Shown here piece by piece: positions 43,694-52,371 of a stretch of DNA of 64,000 nt. The notes under the pieces were generated by a model, which did not search any database, was not told the DNA's origin, and saw only the letters and a program-made list of their open reading frames with translations. Source of the DNA: Fidelibacterota bacterium (lineage in GTDB: Bacteria > Fidelibacterota > UBA8477 > JABMPR01); the NCBI GenBank assembly GCA_016844945.1, contig JAERTJ010000142.1, positions 1-64,000 of the forward strand, given 5' to 3'. A program made the translations under genes and the position numbers. The first letter of the stretch is position 1. Each line of letters begins with the position of its first letter.

Positions 43694-44415
43694 CTACCTA
43701 CGGACAGAATCTCTTACCAGATAGGGAAGGTACACCACCCAGAACGCAAGGTAAGCAAACAGTATGAAAAACGGAATGTGGAGTGGAGGCTCCGGAAGAA
43801 AATCCATAAGAGATCCGACCACGGGTGGATACCGCAAGTAGAAATAGTTAGCCCCACCGCCAATCATGTAGTTTAATGGGAAAATTATCAGGGTTACATA
43901 AACAGAAATTTTTAACACCTTCCAGATTGATGCAATCGTGGGTCTGTGTCCCTCAACAATTGTAAAATACAGTGCTCCAAGCAAGAGGAGTCCATGGGTA
44001 ATCATGTACATGATATAGTTGGGGTCCGGCCACCCATAGACCAGGTCAGGTGTAATAAGCGCCATTGATGCACCGGCAAAGGTCCAAAAATAGATCACGG
44101 GAATAAACGCTCCTCGTTTCCCAGACAATAGACAATAGACAATAGACAATAAATAATGATCAAATGACCCAGTTGGCACATGTGCAAGGGCAACCAGATT
44201 TGCCAGGCTTCACCCAGACCAAAGGGTCCATATAGGTGTTTGAAGACAAAGTAGATCAACATGATCCACCCCAGAAATTTTGTGAACTGTTTTCTTATAA
44301 GTGGAGTTTCGAATTTTCTCAATATGATTGGTGGGATCAATGCGACCATCTTAATAACAGAGAGCGCTACAATATGATCAAAGCCAAACAGAACAAATGA
44401 GTCAACCATCGTCAT
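43694..44415 (-). pseudogene. YwaF/TIGR02206-like membrane protein, split by a heptamer tract
   Basis: Two overlapping frames together make one family-like membrane protein. The first (44415-44095) has IWLPLHMCQLGHLIII. The second, offset by one base, has FWTFAGASMALITPDLVYGWPDPNY, HGLLLLGALYFTIVEGHRP and FPLNYMIGGGANYFYL. The frame change occurs in (AGACAAT)x4 at 44123-44150. Adding one unit, or losing two, would restore a single frame of about 240 residues. Both halves keep strong family character, so the gene may be recently broken or variable. The function of the family is unknown. Confidence 0.72.
44123..44150. repeat. Heptamer tandem tract (AGACAAT)x4 inside a coding sequence
   Basis: Four exact copies, followed by a degenerate AAATAAT at 44151-44157. 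On the coding (minus) strand the unit ATTGTCT read through three copies gives a hydrophobic repeat YCLLSIV. Because 7 is not a multiple of 3, the tract encodes this same heptapeptide in all three frames and contains no stop in any. Confidence 0.95.
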
Positions 44416-44606
44416 TCCTGTGCATCTATTGTTATTCTTAATTATTCACTTGGGAATATAGGAGGCAGTCGAGGACATAAAAGAGAGGATCAATTCTGGA
44501 GTGGCCTTAAGATTTCTTTACCCGACTGCTTATTTGATTGGGTTCGAGCCTGCTCCATATATTTTGTCGAGGAAAGAAGTGCAAAGAACAAATAAGGAAA
44601 ATAAAT

Positions 44607-45089
44607 ATGTCTCAACAATGGAACACCCCACCAGAACTTCAGATCGACCCGGCTAAAAACTATACTGCAGAAATTACCACCAACAAGGGCAGTATGACTC
44701 TGGAACTATACGCTAATCATGCCCCTAAAACCGTGAACAACTTCACTTTTCTTGCCAGAGAAGGCTATTATGATGGCGTTGCTTTTCACAGAGTAATCCC
44801 CAGTTTCATGGTCCAGGGTGGTGATCCTACAGGTACAGGCATGGGGGGGCCAGGTTATCAGTTCGAAGATGAATTTACCAACAACCCACTCCGTCACGTC
44901 GACAATGTGCTATCAATGGCTAATGCTGGTCCCGGAACCAACGGCAGTCAGTTTTTTATAACCCATGAATCACAACCCCACCTTGATGGTCGCCACACTG
45001 TTTTCGGGAAACTCACCGCTGGTGTTGATGTTTTGAACAGTATTCAACAGGGTGATGTCATGGAAAAGGTTGTCATTAGCGAAAGCTAA
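44607..45089 (+). CDS. Cyclophilin-type peptidyl-prolyl cis-trans isomerase
   Basis: A cytosolic prolyl isomerase of 160 residues. NFTFLAREGYYDGVAFHRVIPSFMVQGGDPTGTGMGGPGYQFEDEF is the cyclophilin signature, followed by MANAGPGTNGSQFFITHESQPHLDGRHTVFGKL. The ATG at 44607 was chosen over a TTG at 44538 because AAGGAAA lies 7-13 bases before it. It is 9 bp from a PNPOx-like gene. Confidence 0.95.
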   Translation: MSQQWNTPPELQIDPAKNYTAEITTNKGSMTLELYANHAPKTVNNFTFLAREGYYDGVAFHRVIPSFMVQGGDPTGTGMGGPGYQFEDEFTNNPLRHVDNVLSMANAGPGTNGSQFFITHESQPHLDGRHTVFGKLTAGVDVLNSIQQGDVMEKVVISES

Positions 45090-45098
45090 GCCATTACC

Positions 45099-45563
45099 AT
45101 GAAACACCCCATGCGTCGCGCAGACAAACAGCTCTCATCTAAAGCAGCTCTTGAGTTGCTGGAATCAGGTGAAGTTGGAATTGTTTCGTCTGTTGATGCA
45201 GATGGACAGCCCTATGGTGTGCCGGTAAATTATGTGGTTTACCAGGGTTGTATTGATTTTCATTCTGCAACCGAAGGACACAAGGTCAAGAACTTTAAAG
45301 CCAATGATCGTGTGTCCTTTTGCGTTGTAGGAAAGACAAAGGTTTTACCGGAAAAACTTTCTACCCAGTATGAAAGCGTTATTGTTTTTGGACGGATTTC
45401 AGAGAAAAAGGGAAGTCAAAAGTCCGACTCTCTCAGAGCGCTTGTAAAGAAGTTAGCACCCGACCATATACCGGCAGGTGAGAAAGCTATCAAGAACAGC
45501 TTCAAAGTGACACGGGTTTTCTCAATCTCAATCGATTCAATAACAGGGAAAGCCGGGGAATAG
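45099..45563 (+). CDS. Pyridoxamine 5'-phosphate oxidase-like (NimA-type) flavoprotein
   Basis: A 154-residue split-barrel protein with the N-terminal block HPMRRADKQLSSKAALELLESGEVGIVSSVDADGQPYGVPVNYV, then GHKVKNFKANDRVSFCVVG. It resembles the NimA group of FMN-binding proteins linked to nitroimidazole reduction. Whether it reduces such drugs here is unknown. It lies 9 bp after the cyclophilin gene with a matching operon spacing. Confidence 0.85.
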   Translation: MKHPMRRADKQLSSKAALELLESGEVGIVSSVDADGQPYGVPVNYVVYQGCIDFHSATEGHKVKNFKANDRVSFCVVGKTKVLPEKLSTQYESVIVFGRISEKKGSQKSDSLRALVKKLAPDHIPAGEKAIKNSFKVTRVFSISIDSITGKAGE

Positions 45564-45593
45564 CTTTTTTAAGCCACCAGGTTCAACACATAT

Positions 45594-47171
45594 CTAGCGT
45601 TCATATGCACTGATCGCTCTAAACCCCCACTTCAAGGGTAACCAGGTGTAGAGGATTGTCAACACCACCACAAACCCGATAATCGCACCAATAAAAACAT
45701 CTGAGCCATTGCTCTGGTAAAGGTTAATAACCAGAATTAACGCTGTAACGGAGAGACCGACATAAATCAGGCTAAGAATGACGGTGATTATACCCCCATA
45801 GCCACTACTGATTTTCATGGGGTTGGATTCATTAAACTGGGCATATACTGCTCCCAGCCCCAGAGAAGTGCTGATGAGTGCCAGGCTGGTGAGAAACAGA
45901 AAGATGCTGGCAAGCACTGAAACTTCCATCTGCTGACCCAAAAAGAAGTTTGATGCCAGCGCAACGACTTCGGTGATACTGAATAACACAACAAATGCAA
46001 ACCAGAATTTTTCAATAAAAACACGCTTCATTGAAAAGGGTGCCATTTGCAGAATCCAGAGGCTACGTCCTTCCATACTGATCATGGGATAAACAAATCG
46101 TGCCGTGAGCGCCGCTAAAATGAATCCCGTAAATCCAAAATTAAAAACATAAATAGTTGTTCGCCAGAAGGGTGCCAACTCATCCAGGTTAAGCCGTCCG
46201 CGAGACAGGTTAATCAGATAGACAGCAATAAAGAAACCCATGAGTAAAAACTGGATCCATTGTTGAGGGGTGCGGAGAAATTGTACCAGGTCCTTTGAAA
46301 TAAGCGCCTTGTTTGGTATACGCATCCCCGGCCAACCAAAGGTAAACAGCTTACTCAAAGCTTTCCTTTTGGTTTTTTGACCCTGGCCTTCCATAATCTG
46401 GTAGGTCCGAAAATAGGCTTTACCTGCCACATAAGTGATGATTTCCCAACCCAATGCGGCTGTTGACAGAAACAATGCAGAGAAAAACAATCTTTCTTTC
46501 CACACCAGGATTTCACTACCCATAAATAATCGGCTCAACCAATAGCTGGGGATAAAGGGGAAGGGGGTGTTTGACAAATTCGAGAGATAGCGCCCCAGTG
46601 CTCTAAAATTTCCCAACCCACCATTCAGAGTTGTTTCCTGTTGACTTACCGTGATGTATAAATAAAAAGCTCCTGAAAAAATGAGACCCACCATAAAAAA
46701 GACTGTTTTCATTTTAAAGAAGCGAGAGAGGTATACCAAAAGCATGAGCAAAAGACTCGCTGAAACCGTTGCAATAAATAAAAAGGGCATGATGCCACTC
46801 ACAAAGACAATGGCATATTGCAGGTATGATAGGTTTTGTAACTCCCCATACCCCAATGTCAGGGGGACACCTAAAATAAGGATAGCCCAGGAACTATAGA
46901 CCAGGTTCTCTATAAACTTGACTCTGAAAATCTGAGTGTTGTCAACGGGGAGTGTCATCAAAAATGCCACTTCTGGTGAGCGGTAAAAAGTAGAAAAACC
47001 TGTAATCAGATTTGAAAGGACCAACAAATAGAATATGATTGACCAACCCAGGTAGAACAGCCTGTCCAGAAAGACTTCACCCAACTCACCCTGGCGCAGT
47101 AAAAAATTTCCACCAGATAAAAAGAGTCGATAGCCCCCAAAAATCAGTCCGATAACGATCAAGCTGGACAC
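45594..47171 (-). CDS. ABC-2-like transporter permease subunit
   Basis: A membrane subunit of 525 residues with about a dozen helices, of the putative permease type partnering single ATPases. GTG 47171 was kept as a conventional start, but the frame continues upstream with coding character (RVKRQNFSGFLSGALKQKRLEIF). Options are an ATC at 47270 behind GGAG or a CTG at 47246. In fact the frame is open all the way to the TAG stop of the ATPase gene, which is in the same frame. The pair forms an exporter of unknown substrate. Confidence 0.82.
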   Translation of the reverse strand: MSSLIVIGLIFGGYRLFLSGGNFLLRQGELGEVFLDRLFYLGWSIIFYLLVLSNLITGFSTFYRSPEVAFLMTLPVDNTQIFRVKFIENLVYSSWAILILGVPLTLGYGELQNLSYLQYAIVFVSGIMPFLFIATVSASLLLMLLVYLSRFFKMKTVFFMVGLIFSGAFYLYITVSQQETTLNGGLGNFRALGRYLSNLSNTPFPFIPSYWLSRLFMGSEILVWKERLFFSALFLSTAALGWEIITYVAGKAYFRTYQIMEGQGQKTKRKALSKLFTFGWPGMRIPNKALISKDLVQFLRTPQQWIQFLLMGFFIAVYLINLSRGRLNLDELAPFWRTTIYVFNFGFTGFILAALTARFVYPMISMEGRSLWILQMAPFSMKRVFIEKFWFAFVVLFSITEVVALASNFFLGQQMEVSVLASIFLFLTSLALISTSLGLGAVYAQFNESNPMKISSGYGGIITVILSLIYVGLSVTALILVINLYQSNGSDVFIGAIIGFVVVLTILYTWLPLKWGFRAISAYER

Positions 47172-47321
47172 AAATATCTCGAGGCGCTTTTGCTTCAGAG
47201 CCCCAGACAGAAAACCGCTGAAGTTTTGTCGTTTTACGCGAAACAGGTGCTGAGTATGCTGACTTGTGATTTCTAAATCTCCGTTCTGCCTGGGTGTCCC
47301 AAGGGATGATTGAATGGTTTT

Positions 47322-48074
47322 CTAGTCAGAGAGTGGCTTGGTTTCACTCATTTCTTCTTCTTCAACTATTTTCAAGAAGCGTTCTTCGAGGTTCTCACGT
47401 TCTCCTGATACGGCCTGAAACGAGTCTACGGTTCCCATGCCCAGGAGTTTCCCCCTGTTAATAATGGCAATCCGGTCTGACAGTTCTTCAGCCACATTAA
47501 GATTGTGGGTTGAGATAAAAACTGTCACGCCCTGCTGGCTTCGCTCTTTCAACATATCCTTGATAATGCGAGCCGTTTTCGGGTCAAGCCCAACCATGGG
47601 TTCATCAATAATTAATATTTCAGGGTTGTGTATAAATGCTGTTGCAAATGCCAGGCGTTGCTTCATGCCTTGTGAGTAACCGGAAATACGTTCTCCTACC
47701 CACTCCTTCATAAAAAGCCGCTCACTCAACACTCCCTGTTCGCGGATAATGTCCTGGTTTTCCATGGAGTACAACTGACCCACCATCATAAGTAGCTCAA
47801 GACCGGTCAGGTGCTGATACAGAAAGGCTGAATCTGGAACATATCCGGTAAGAAACTTGGCCTTCTGTGGCTCTTCTTCAACATTGAATCCCCCCATATG
47901 AATAGATCCATTTGTTGGGGTCATTAAACCTACCATCATCTTGATACTTGTAGTTTTTCCAGCTCCATTGGGCCCCAGAAAGCTGAACAATTCGCCCTTT
48001 TCGATATGTAGGTTCAGTTTATTGACAGCCAGGGTCGTTTCGAATTGTTTGGAAAGATTTTCTATTTTTATCAT
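47322..48074 (-). CDS. ABC transporter ATP-binding protein
   Basis: A 250-residue ATPase: Walker A GPNGAGKTT (34-42), Q-loop region in GYVPDSAFLYQHLTGLE, signature YSQGMKQRLAFA, Walker B ILIIDEPMVGLD and the switch histidine in VFISTHNLNVAEEL. It supplies energy for the permease encoded 50 bp or more downstream. Only one TAG codon separates the two frames, which are the same phase. The upstream gap has no clear promoter. Confidence 0.95.
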   Translation of the reverse strand: MIKIENLSKQFETTLAVNKLNLHIEKGELFSFLGPNGAGKTTSIKMMVGLMTPTNGSIHMGGFNVEEEPQKAKFLTGYVPDSAFLYQHLTGLELLMMVGQLYSMENQDIIREQGVLSERLFMKEWVGERISGYSQGMKQRLAFATAFIHNPEILIIDEPMVGLDPKTARIIKDMLKERSQQGVTVFISTHNLNVAEELSDRIAIINRGKLLGMGTVDSFQAVSGERENLEERFLKIVEEEEMSETKPLSD

Positions 48075-48326
48075 ATTAGAGTTTTCAGCTCCTCTGACAC
48101 ATTTCCATTCTGCTTTAAGTGGTAAAATCAGTTCTCGATCTAATCTTGTATCATCAGAACTATAATCAATATTTATTACTTCTATACTCTGAAACGTTAT
48201 CTGTCAGAGATTATAAATTCAGGATGCATGCCTTGCAATTCAAGAAAAGCAACTTTTTGACGATAATGATAGCCACTGGTTCTATGTGTTCAACCATGTA
48301 AAACGAGGGGGGAGGAGGATGACATC

Positions 48327-48629
48327 TTGGCTATAAAACAGAATTGTTGGGAATTTAAAAATTGCGGTCGTGAACCTGGCTGTGCAAATGTCGCTGAACT
48401 TGGCATTTGTCCAGCATCGACCAACACCAAGGTAGATGGGGCTAACTCAGGAAAAAATGGCGGTCGCGCATGCTGGCCAATCACAGGAACCTTCTGTGGT
48501 GGAACTGTACAAGGCTCATTTGCTGTTAAGCTTGCGAACTGTATGAGTTGTGACTTTTACAAACTTGTAGGCTCGGAAGAAGGTGTAAACCACGAGAGCT
48601 CAAAGGATATCCTCGCCCGGTTGAACTAG
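48327..48629 (+). CDS. Two-CW-domain cysteine-rich protein
   Basis: A 100-residue protein with eight cysteines, six of them in the pattern NCWEFKNCGREPGCANVAELGICP and GRACWPITGTFCGGTVQG, ending NCMSCDFYKLV. It matches the small two-CW proteins seen with signalling genes, recognised from memory. Cysteine spacing suggests a metal or cluster site. The start is TTG 48327 with GGAGGAGGATG just upstream. A nearby ATG is out of frame. The stop is 11 bp from a convergent GNAT gene. Confidence 0.8.
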   Translation: MAIKQNCWEFKNCGREPGCANVAELGICPASTNTKVDGANSGKNGGRACWPITGTFCGGTVQGSFAVKLANCMSCDFYKLVGSEEGVNHESSKDILARLN

Positions 48630-48640
48630 CCCTTTGCTCC

Positions 48641-49423
48641 TCAGGCGTGTAGCATCCAGACATTGGGCTCAATATATTCGCCTTTGTCCTGTTCGATATT
48701 TATCTCTACCGGGTTCAATGCACCAGGGATGATATACTTACCACTGGATTGAAAACTCAGACCTGTCCATTTTTGCCAATCGGAAATAGAACCTACTATT
48801 TTCATGGCTTCTGGACAGACTTTCAGAATACGGGCACCTAGCCGACGATGAACACGCAACCACGGGTCAAAGGGCAAATCCCCTTTCGACCATTCAATGT
48901 ATGTTGCCATGGATAAAAGGGGATAATCGCTCTTTTTGTTCGGTCGAACCGGGGCAATTAGCTGGTCCAGTCCAAAATTCTGACCGATCTCCTTCATGAC
49001 CCTGATCATGATTGTACTGAGTCCCTTACCACGACATTCAGGAAGAATTTGAATGGCTAACGCGCTTAACAGATTGGGTTTATTGTCATTATTCATTCCA
49101 TTTAATACCGCCCAATCCCAACCTGCATCAGGGAGTGACTCCAGCGCGCCATCGAAATAAACAGGAATGCTATTTCCTACGGTGATCCACTTGTCAGTTT
49201 CTTTTTCCAGGAGTGCGAATTGAAACTCCGGGTATTTATTGTGCATGGGTCGCCAGTTTTTATTTGCCACGGCATCATTCAGCATGAATTCTGGCCAGGA
49301 TGGTACACTGACAATATCTGACAGGTCTAAAAAATCATCCATATCTGTAGCATGGACAAGTTTCAGGTTGCGCTTATCCAGCTCTGTCTGGAGATCGAAG
49401 GTGAGTGTAACTGGAACAGACAT
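48641..49423 (-). CDS. GNAT-like acetyltransferase
   Basis: A 260-residue protein. ALAIQILPECRGKGLSTIMIRVMKEIG is the GNAT acetyl-CoA loop (R/Q-x-x-G-x-G type), with the fold around it from about 15 to 180. The long C-terminal part (WLRVHRRLGARILKVCPEAMKIVG) is unusual for small GNATs and may set the substrate. It is 4 bp from the hemerythrin gene stop side, so both are probably one transcript. Confidence 0.72.
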   Translation of the reverse strand: MSVPVTLTFDLQTELDKRNLKLVHATDMDDFLDLSDIVSVPSWPEFMLNDAVANKNWRPMHNKYPEFQFALLEKETDKWITVGNSIPVYFDGALESLPDAGWDWAVLNGMNNDNKPNLLSALAIQILPECRGKGLSTIMIRVMKEIGQNFGLDQLIAPVRPNKKSDYPLLSMATYIEWSKGDLPFDPWLRVHRRLGARILKVCPEAMKIVGSISDWQKWTGLSFQSSGKYIIPGALNPVEINIEQDKGEYIEPNVWMLHA

Positions 49424-49427
49424 CTGG

Positions 49428-49844
49428 TCAATCTTTCCTTAAAAAGGATTCGACTTTGGATTGCATGAAATAGTGAAACTTTTTGTCTTCTTCCATGATG
49501 TGATTGATCACCCATTTATTCATAAGGACCCTGAAATTACTGAGCATTTCTCCCATGTGATGAGATGAAGTTAGATAATGATTCATGTCCTTTATGATGG
49601 CTACGTGTTTTAAGTGATGATTATCAACTTCTGTATAATCAAGCTTGCGCATGAGAACTTCTTCACGGTCAAAATGGTATTTGACATAATCATATAGCTC
49701 ACGGATTGCCTGTTTCAGATCCTCAGCGTCTCGATTGGGTCGATTCAGTTCAATGATACGGTTTGCAATTGAGATCAATTTTCTATGATCGTCATCAATC
49801 ACATCATTATCGATCATCATATCATTTGTCCATTCAAACACCAT
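49428..49844 (-). CDS. Bacteriohemerythrin
   Basis: A di-iron oxygen-binding protein of 138 residues. All metal ligands are visible: H20 in DDDHRKL, H57 and E61 (HxxxE) in YHFDREE, H76 and H80 (HxxxH) in NHHLKH, and H115 and D120 (HxxxxD) in NHIMEED. It stores or senses oxygen in related bacteria. It lies between recG and the GNAT gene, all on the minus strand. Confidence 0.95.
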   Translation of the reverse strand: MVFEWTNDMMIDNDVIDDDHRKLISIANRIIELNRPNRDAEDLKQAIRELYDYVKYHFDREEVLMRKLDYTEVDNHHLKHVAIIKDMNHYLTSSHHMGEMLSNFRVLMNKWVINHIMEEDKKFHYFMQSKVESFLRKD

Positions 49845-49891
49845 ACGTCACTCCATTGATTGAGCATAAAAGATAAGTTGTCAACTATAGA

Positions 49892-51970
49892 TTATCCAAT
49901 ACCTGCCAGGTTTGAAAATGCTTCATATTTTTCAAGGATGATTTCTCTTATTCCCCTGTGTCTGTTTTTTCTCAGGTGCGGGTCCTGATGAATAAGCGTA
50001 AATGCCGCCTTCCGAGCCTCCTTGAGAATGGCACCATCATAGAGGATATTGGCAATCTTGAGAGCAGGCAGACCTGATTGTCGGGTTCCAAATATGTCAC
50101 CAGCCCCCCGGAGTCTTAAATCCTCCTCAGCGATTTTGAATCCATCCAGGGTTTCTACCATAATATTGAGTCGGTCAATGGAGTCCTGTGTCAACTTCCG
50201 ATGAACCAGAACACACACCCCCCGGTGTTCACCACGACCAATACGTCCACGTAGCTGATGGAGCTGTGCCAGGCCAAAACGTTCAGCGTTCTCAATAAGC
50301 ATCACCGTTGCATTGGGAATATCTATACCCACCTCAATCACGGTGGTGCTCACCAGAACCTGTATCTCATTCCTAGAAAAGGATTGCATAATCATATCCT
50401 TCTCGTCAGAAGTCATCCGACCGTGGAGAAGTGCTACTTTAAACTCCTTGAACTGGGTGCTCAGTTTCTCAAATCCCAAAGTTGCAGCTTCCAGATCAAT
50501 TTTCTCCGACTCTTCAATCAAGGGGAAAACCACAAATGCCTGTCGACCTGCGTTTAGCTCATCCTTTATGAAATCATAAACCTTGGGGAGGGTGTGCACA
50601 TCCACCTTGCGAGTGAGAATTTTCTGTCGTCCCGCAGGTAACTCATCAAGAATAGAGACTGCCAGGTCACCAAAAAGAGTCATAGATAACGTACGGGGGA
50701 TAGGTGTTGCAGTCATCACCAGAACATCAGCTTCTGCAGCTTTTTCCAGGAGTTCTCCCCGTTGGAGCACACCGAAGCGATGTTGCTCATCAATTACCAC
50801 GAGCTGTAAGTTTTTGAAATGGACCTTCCCTTGAATCAACGCATGGGTACCGATAGCTACATGGTAATACCCTTCCTTTAAAGCCTTCCGAAGGTCTCTT
50901 TTTTGAGCTACTGTTTGAGAACCAGTCAAAAGAACAACGCGAATAGGCGTACCTTCGAAGAACTGAATGGCGTTCTTATAATGCTGTTCCGCCAAGATTT
51001 CTGTTGGCGCCATGATAGCTGATTGATAGCCATTTCCAGCGGCTATTGCGGCTGCCAATAAACTGATGACGGTTTTTCCTGAACCCACATCACCCTGGAG
51101 CAATCTATTCATGGGGTGGGATGATTTAAGATCATCCCAGATCTCAGCCATAACGCGTTTCTGCGCCCCTGTGAGTTCATAGGGTAATTTTTTGTATTGG
51201 GACTCCAGGTATTCCCCAAAGCCTTCAAAACGATTCTGTTTTACAGCCTCCACCATGCTCTGGCGACGGACAGCCAGGAGAAGTTGCATAAAAAAGAGCT
51301 CATTAAATTTTAAACGGTACTGTGCCTGCTTTAGGGAGTCCATATCTTCTGGAAAATGGATGTCACGCAGAGCCTGACTCATACCTGTTAATTTGTACTC
51401 TGTTATGAGTTCATCTGAGAGGAATTCATCCAGGTGTTGTTCAAGACCATCCATCAGGGGGCGGAGTAAACGCCGAAATCCACGACTGTCCAAGCCTGCA
51501 GACTGGAGCTTTTGACCTGAGGGATAAAGGGGAACGATGATCCCCGTATTTATAGGGTTGGTTCCCTCTTCAGACAGAATATCAAAATCAGGATGAACCA
51601 TCTGAAAACCGCCATAAAAATCAACTTTGCCACTGACTGCAATCACATCACCCTTTGTAAAGCGCTTCTGTATCCATTTGGCTCCGTTAAACCAGCGGCA
51701 TTTGAGAAACCCCCGCTCGTCAGCAACCACCATTTCAAAGTAAGAACGTTTACGACCTCTTCGCATCTGGGTTCCAGTCACCTTACCCACAATAGTAGCC
51801 TGGCTGTCTTTTTGAAGATCTGTTGTATAGGAAACGGTGGACCGATCCAAATACCTCCTGGGAAAATGCTCCAGAAGATCATTTACTGTAAACAGCCCAA
51901 CTTCGGCGAGAGCTTCGGTTTTCCGGGTTCCAACTCCTTTGAGGCGACTTATCTGAGTGTCATGGCGCAT
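49892..51970 (-). CDS. recG: ATP-dependent DNA helicase RecG
   Basis: A 692-residue helicase that reverses stalled forks. The wedge OB-fold is at about 50-150 (ATIVGKVTGTQMRRGRKRSYFEMVV). Walker A is LLQGDVGSGKTVIS, the DEAD-like motif is VVIDEQHRFGV, motif III is VMTATPIPRTL, and the C-terminal motif VI is QLRGRIGRGEHRG. Length and motifs are complete. It is a single gene on the minus strand with a long upstream gap. Confidence 0.97.
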   Translation of the reverse strand: MRHDTQISRLKGVGTRKTEALAEVGLFTVNDLLEHFPRRYLDRSTVSYTTDLQKDSQATIVGKVTGTQMRRGRKRSYFEMVVADERGFLKCRWFNGAKWIQKRFTKGDVIAVSGKVDFYGGFQMVHPDFDILSEEGTNPINTGIIVPLYPSGQKLQSAGLDSRGFRRLLRPLMDGLEQHLDEFLSDELITEYKLTGMSQALRDIHFPEDMDSLKQAQYRLKFNELFFMQLLLAVRRQSMVEAVKQNRFEGFGEYLESQYKKLPYELTGAQKRVMAEIWDDLKSSHPMNRLLQGDVGSGKTVISLLAAAIAAGNGYQSAIMAPTEILAEQHYKNAIQFFEGTPIRVVLLTGSQTVAQKRDLRKALKEGYYHVAIGTHALIQGKVHFKNLQLVVIDEQHRFGVLQRGELLEKAAEADVLVMTATPIPRTLSMTLFGDLAVSILDELPAGRQKILTRKVDVHTLPKVYDFIKDELNAGRQAFVVFPLIEESEKIDLEAATLGFEKLSTQFKEFKVALLHGRMTSDEKDMIMQSFSRNEIQVLVSTTVIEVGIDIPNATVMLIENAERFGLAQLHQLRGRIGRGEHRGVCVLVHRKLTQDSIDRLNIMVETLDGFKIAEEDLRLRGAGDIFGTRQSGLPALKIANILYDGAILKEARKAAFTLIHQDPHLRKNRHRGIREIILEKYEAFSNLAGIG

Positions 51971-52371
51971 AGAAAATCAATTTAGTCCGTAGTTTGAAAT
52001 TGGAAACTTGAAATTCTACTCTCCACGACTTTGTAATCCAATTTGGTAAGTTCTGTCATCATGACTTGCACGGGATATATCTGTGATTCTGAGCCATTTT
52101 TTACTCATCCATCTAGCTTGTCTCATCCACCTCCTTTCTTTTGCTCATTCCACACTGGAAGATCCCTTGTCTCGCGAATACAAAAACCTAAATTTCGCCA
52201 TCTTTAATCAGACATGTAGGCGAACCGGAAAGATCATTCATTTTGCTTAAATCTGTTAACACGCTTCTTTGCCTCTGGATCGTTTTTCTAGAGGGCGACC
52301 AATAATTTGACTACATTTTAAATACATCAATCCGATCACGGTGTCGGAAACGCGAGGAGGGGAGATCACCT
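51971..52371. other. Intergenic region with a degenerate heptamer tract
   Basis: No gene. Three heptamers (TTTGAAA, TTGGAAA, CTTGAAA) at 51993-52013 include a 17-mer nearly identical to 3457-3473. The rest is plain. The S9 gene's ribosome binding site (GGAGGGGAG) is at its right end. Confidence 0.5.

Noticed and set aside
43688-43876. Plus-strand gene opposite the YwaF-like gene
   Set aside because: It is antisense to clear family sequence on the minus strand.
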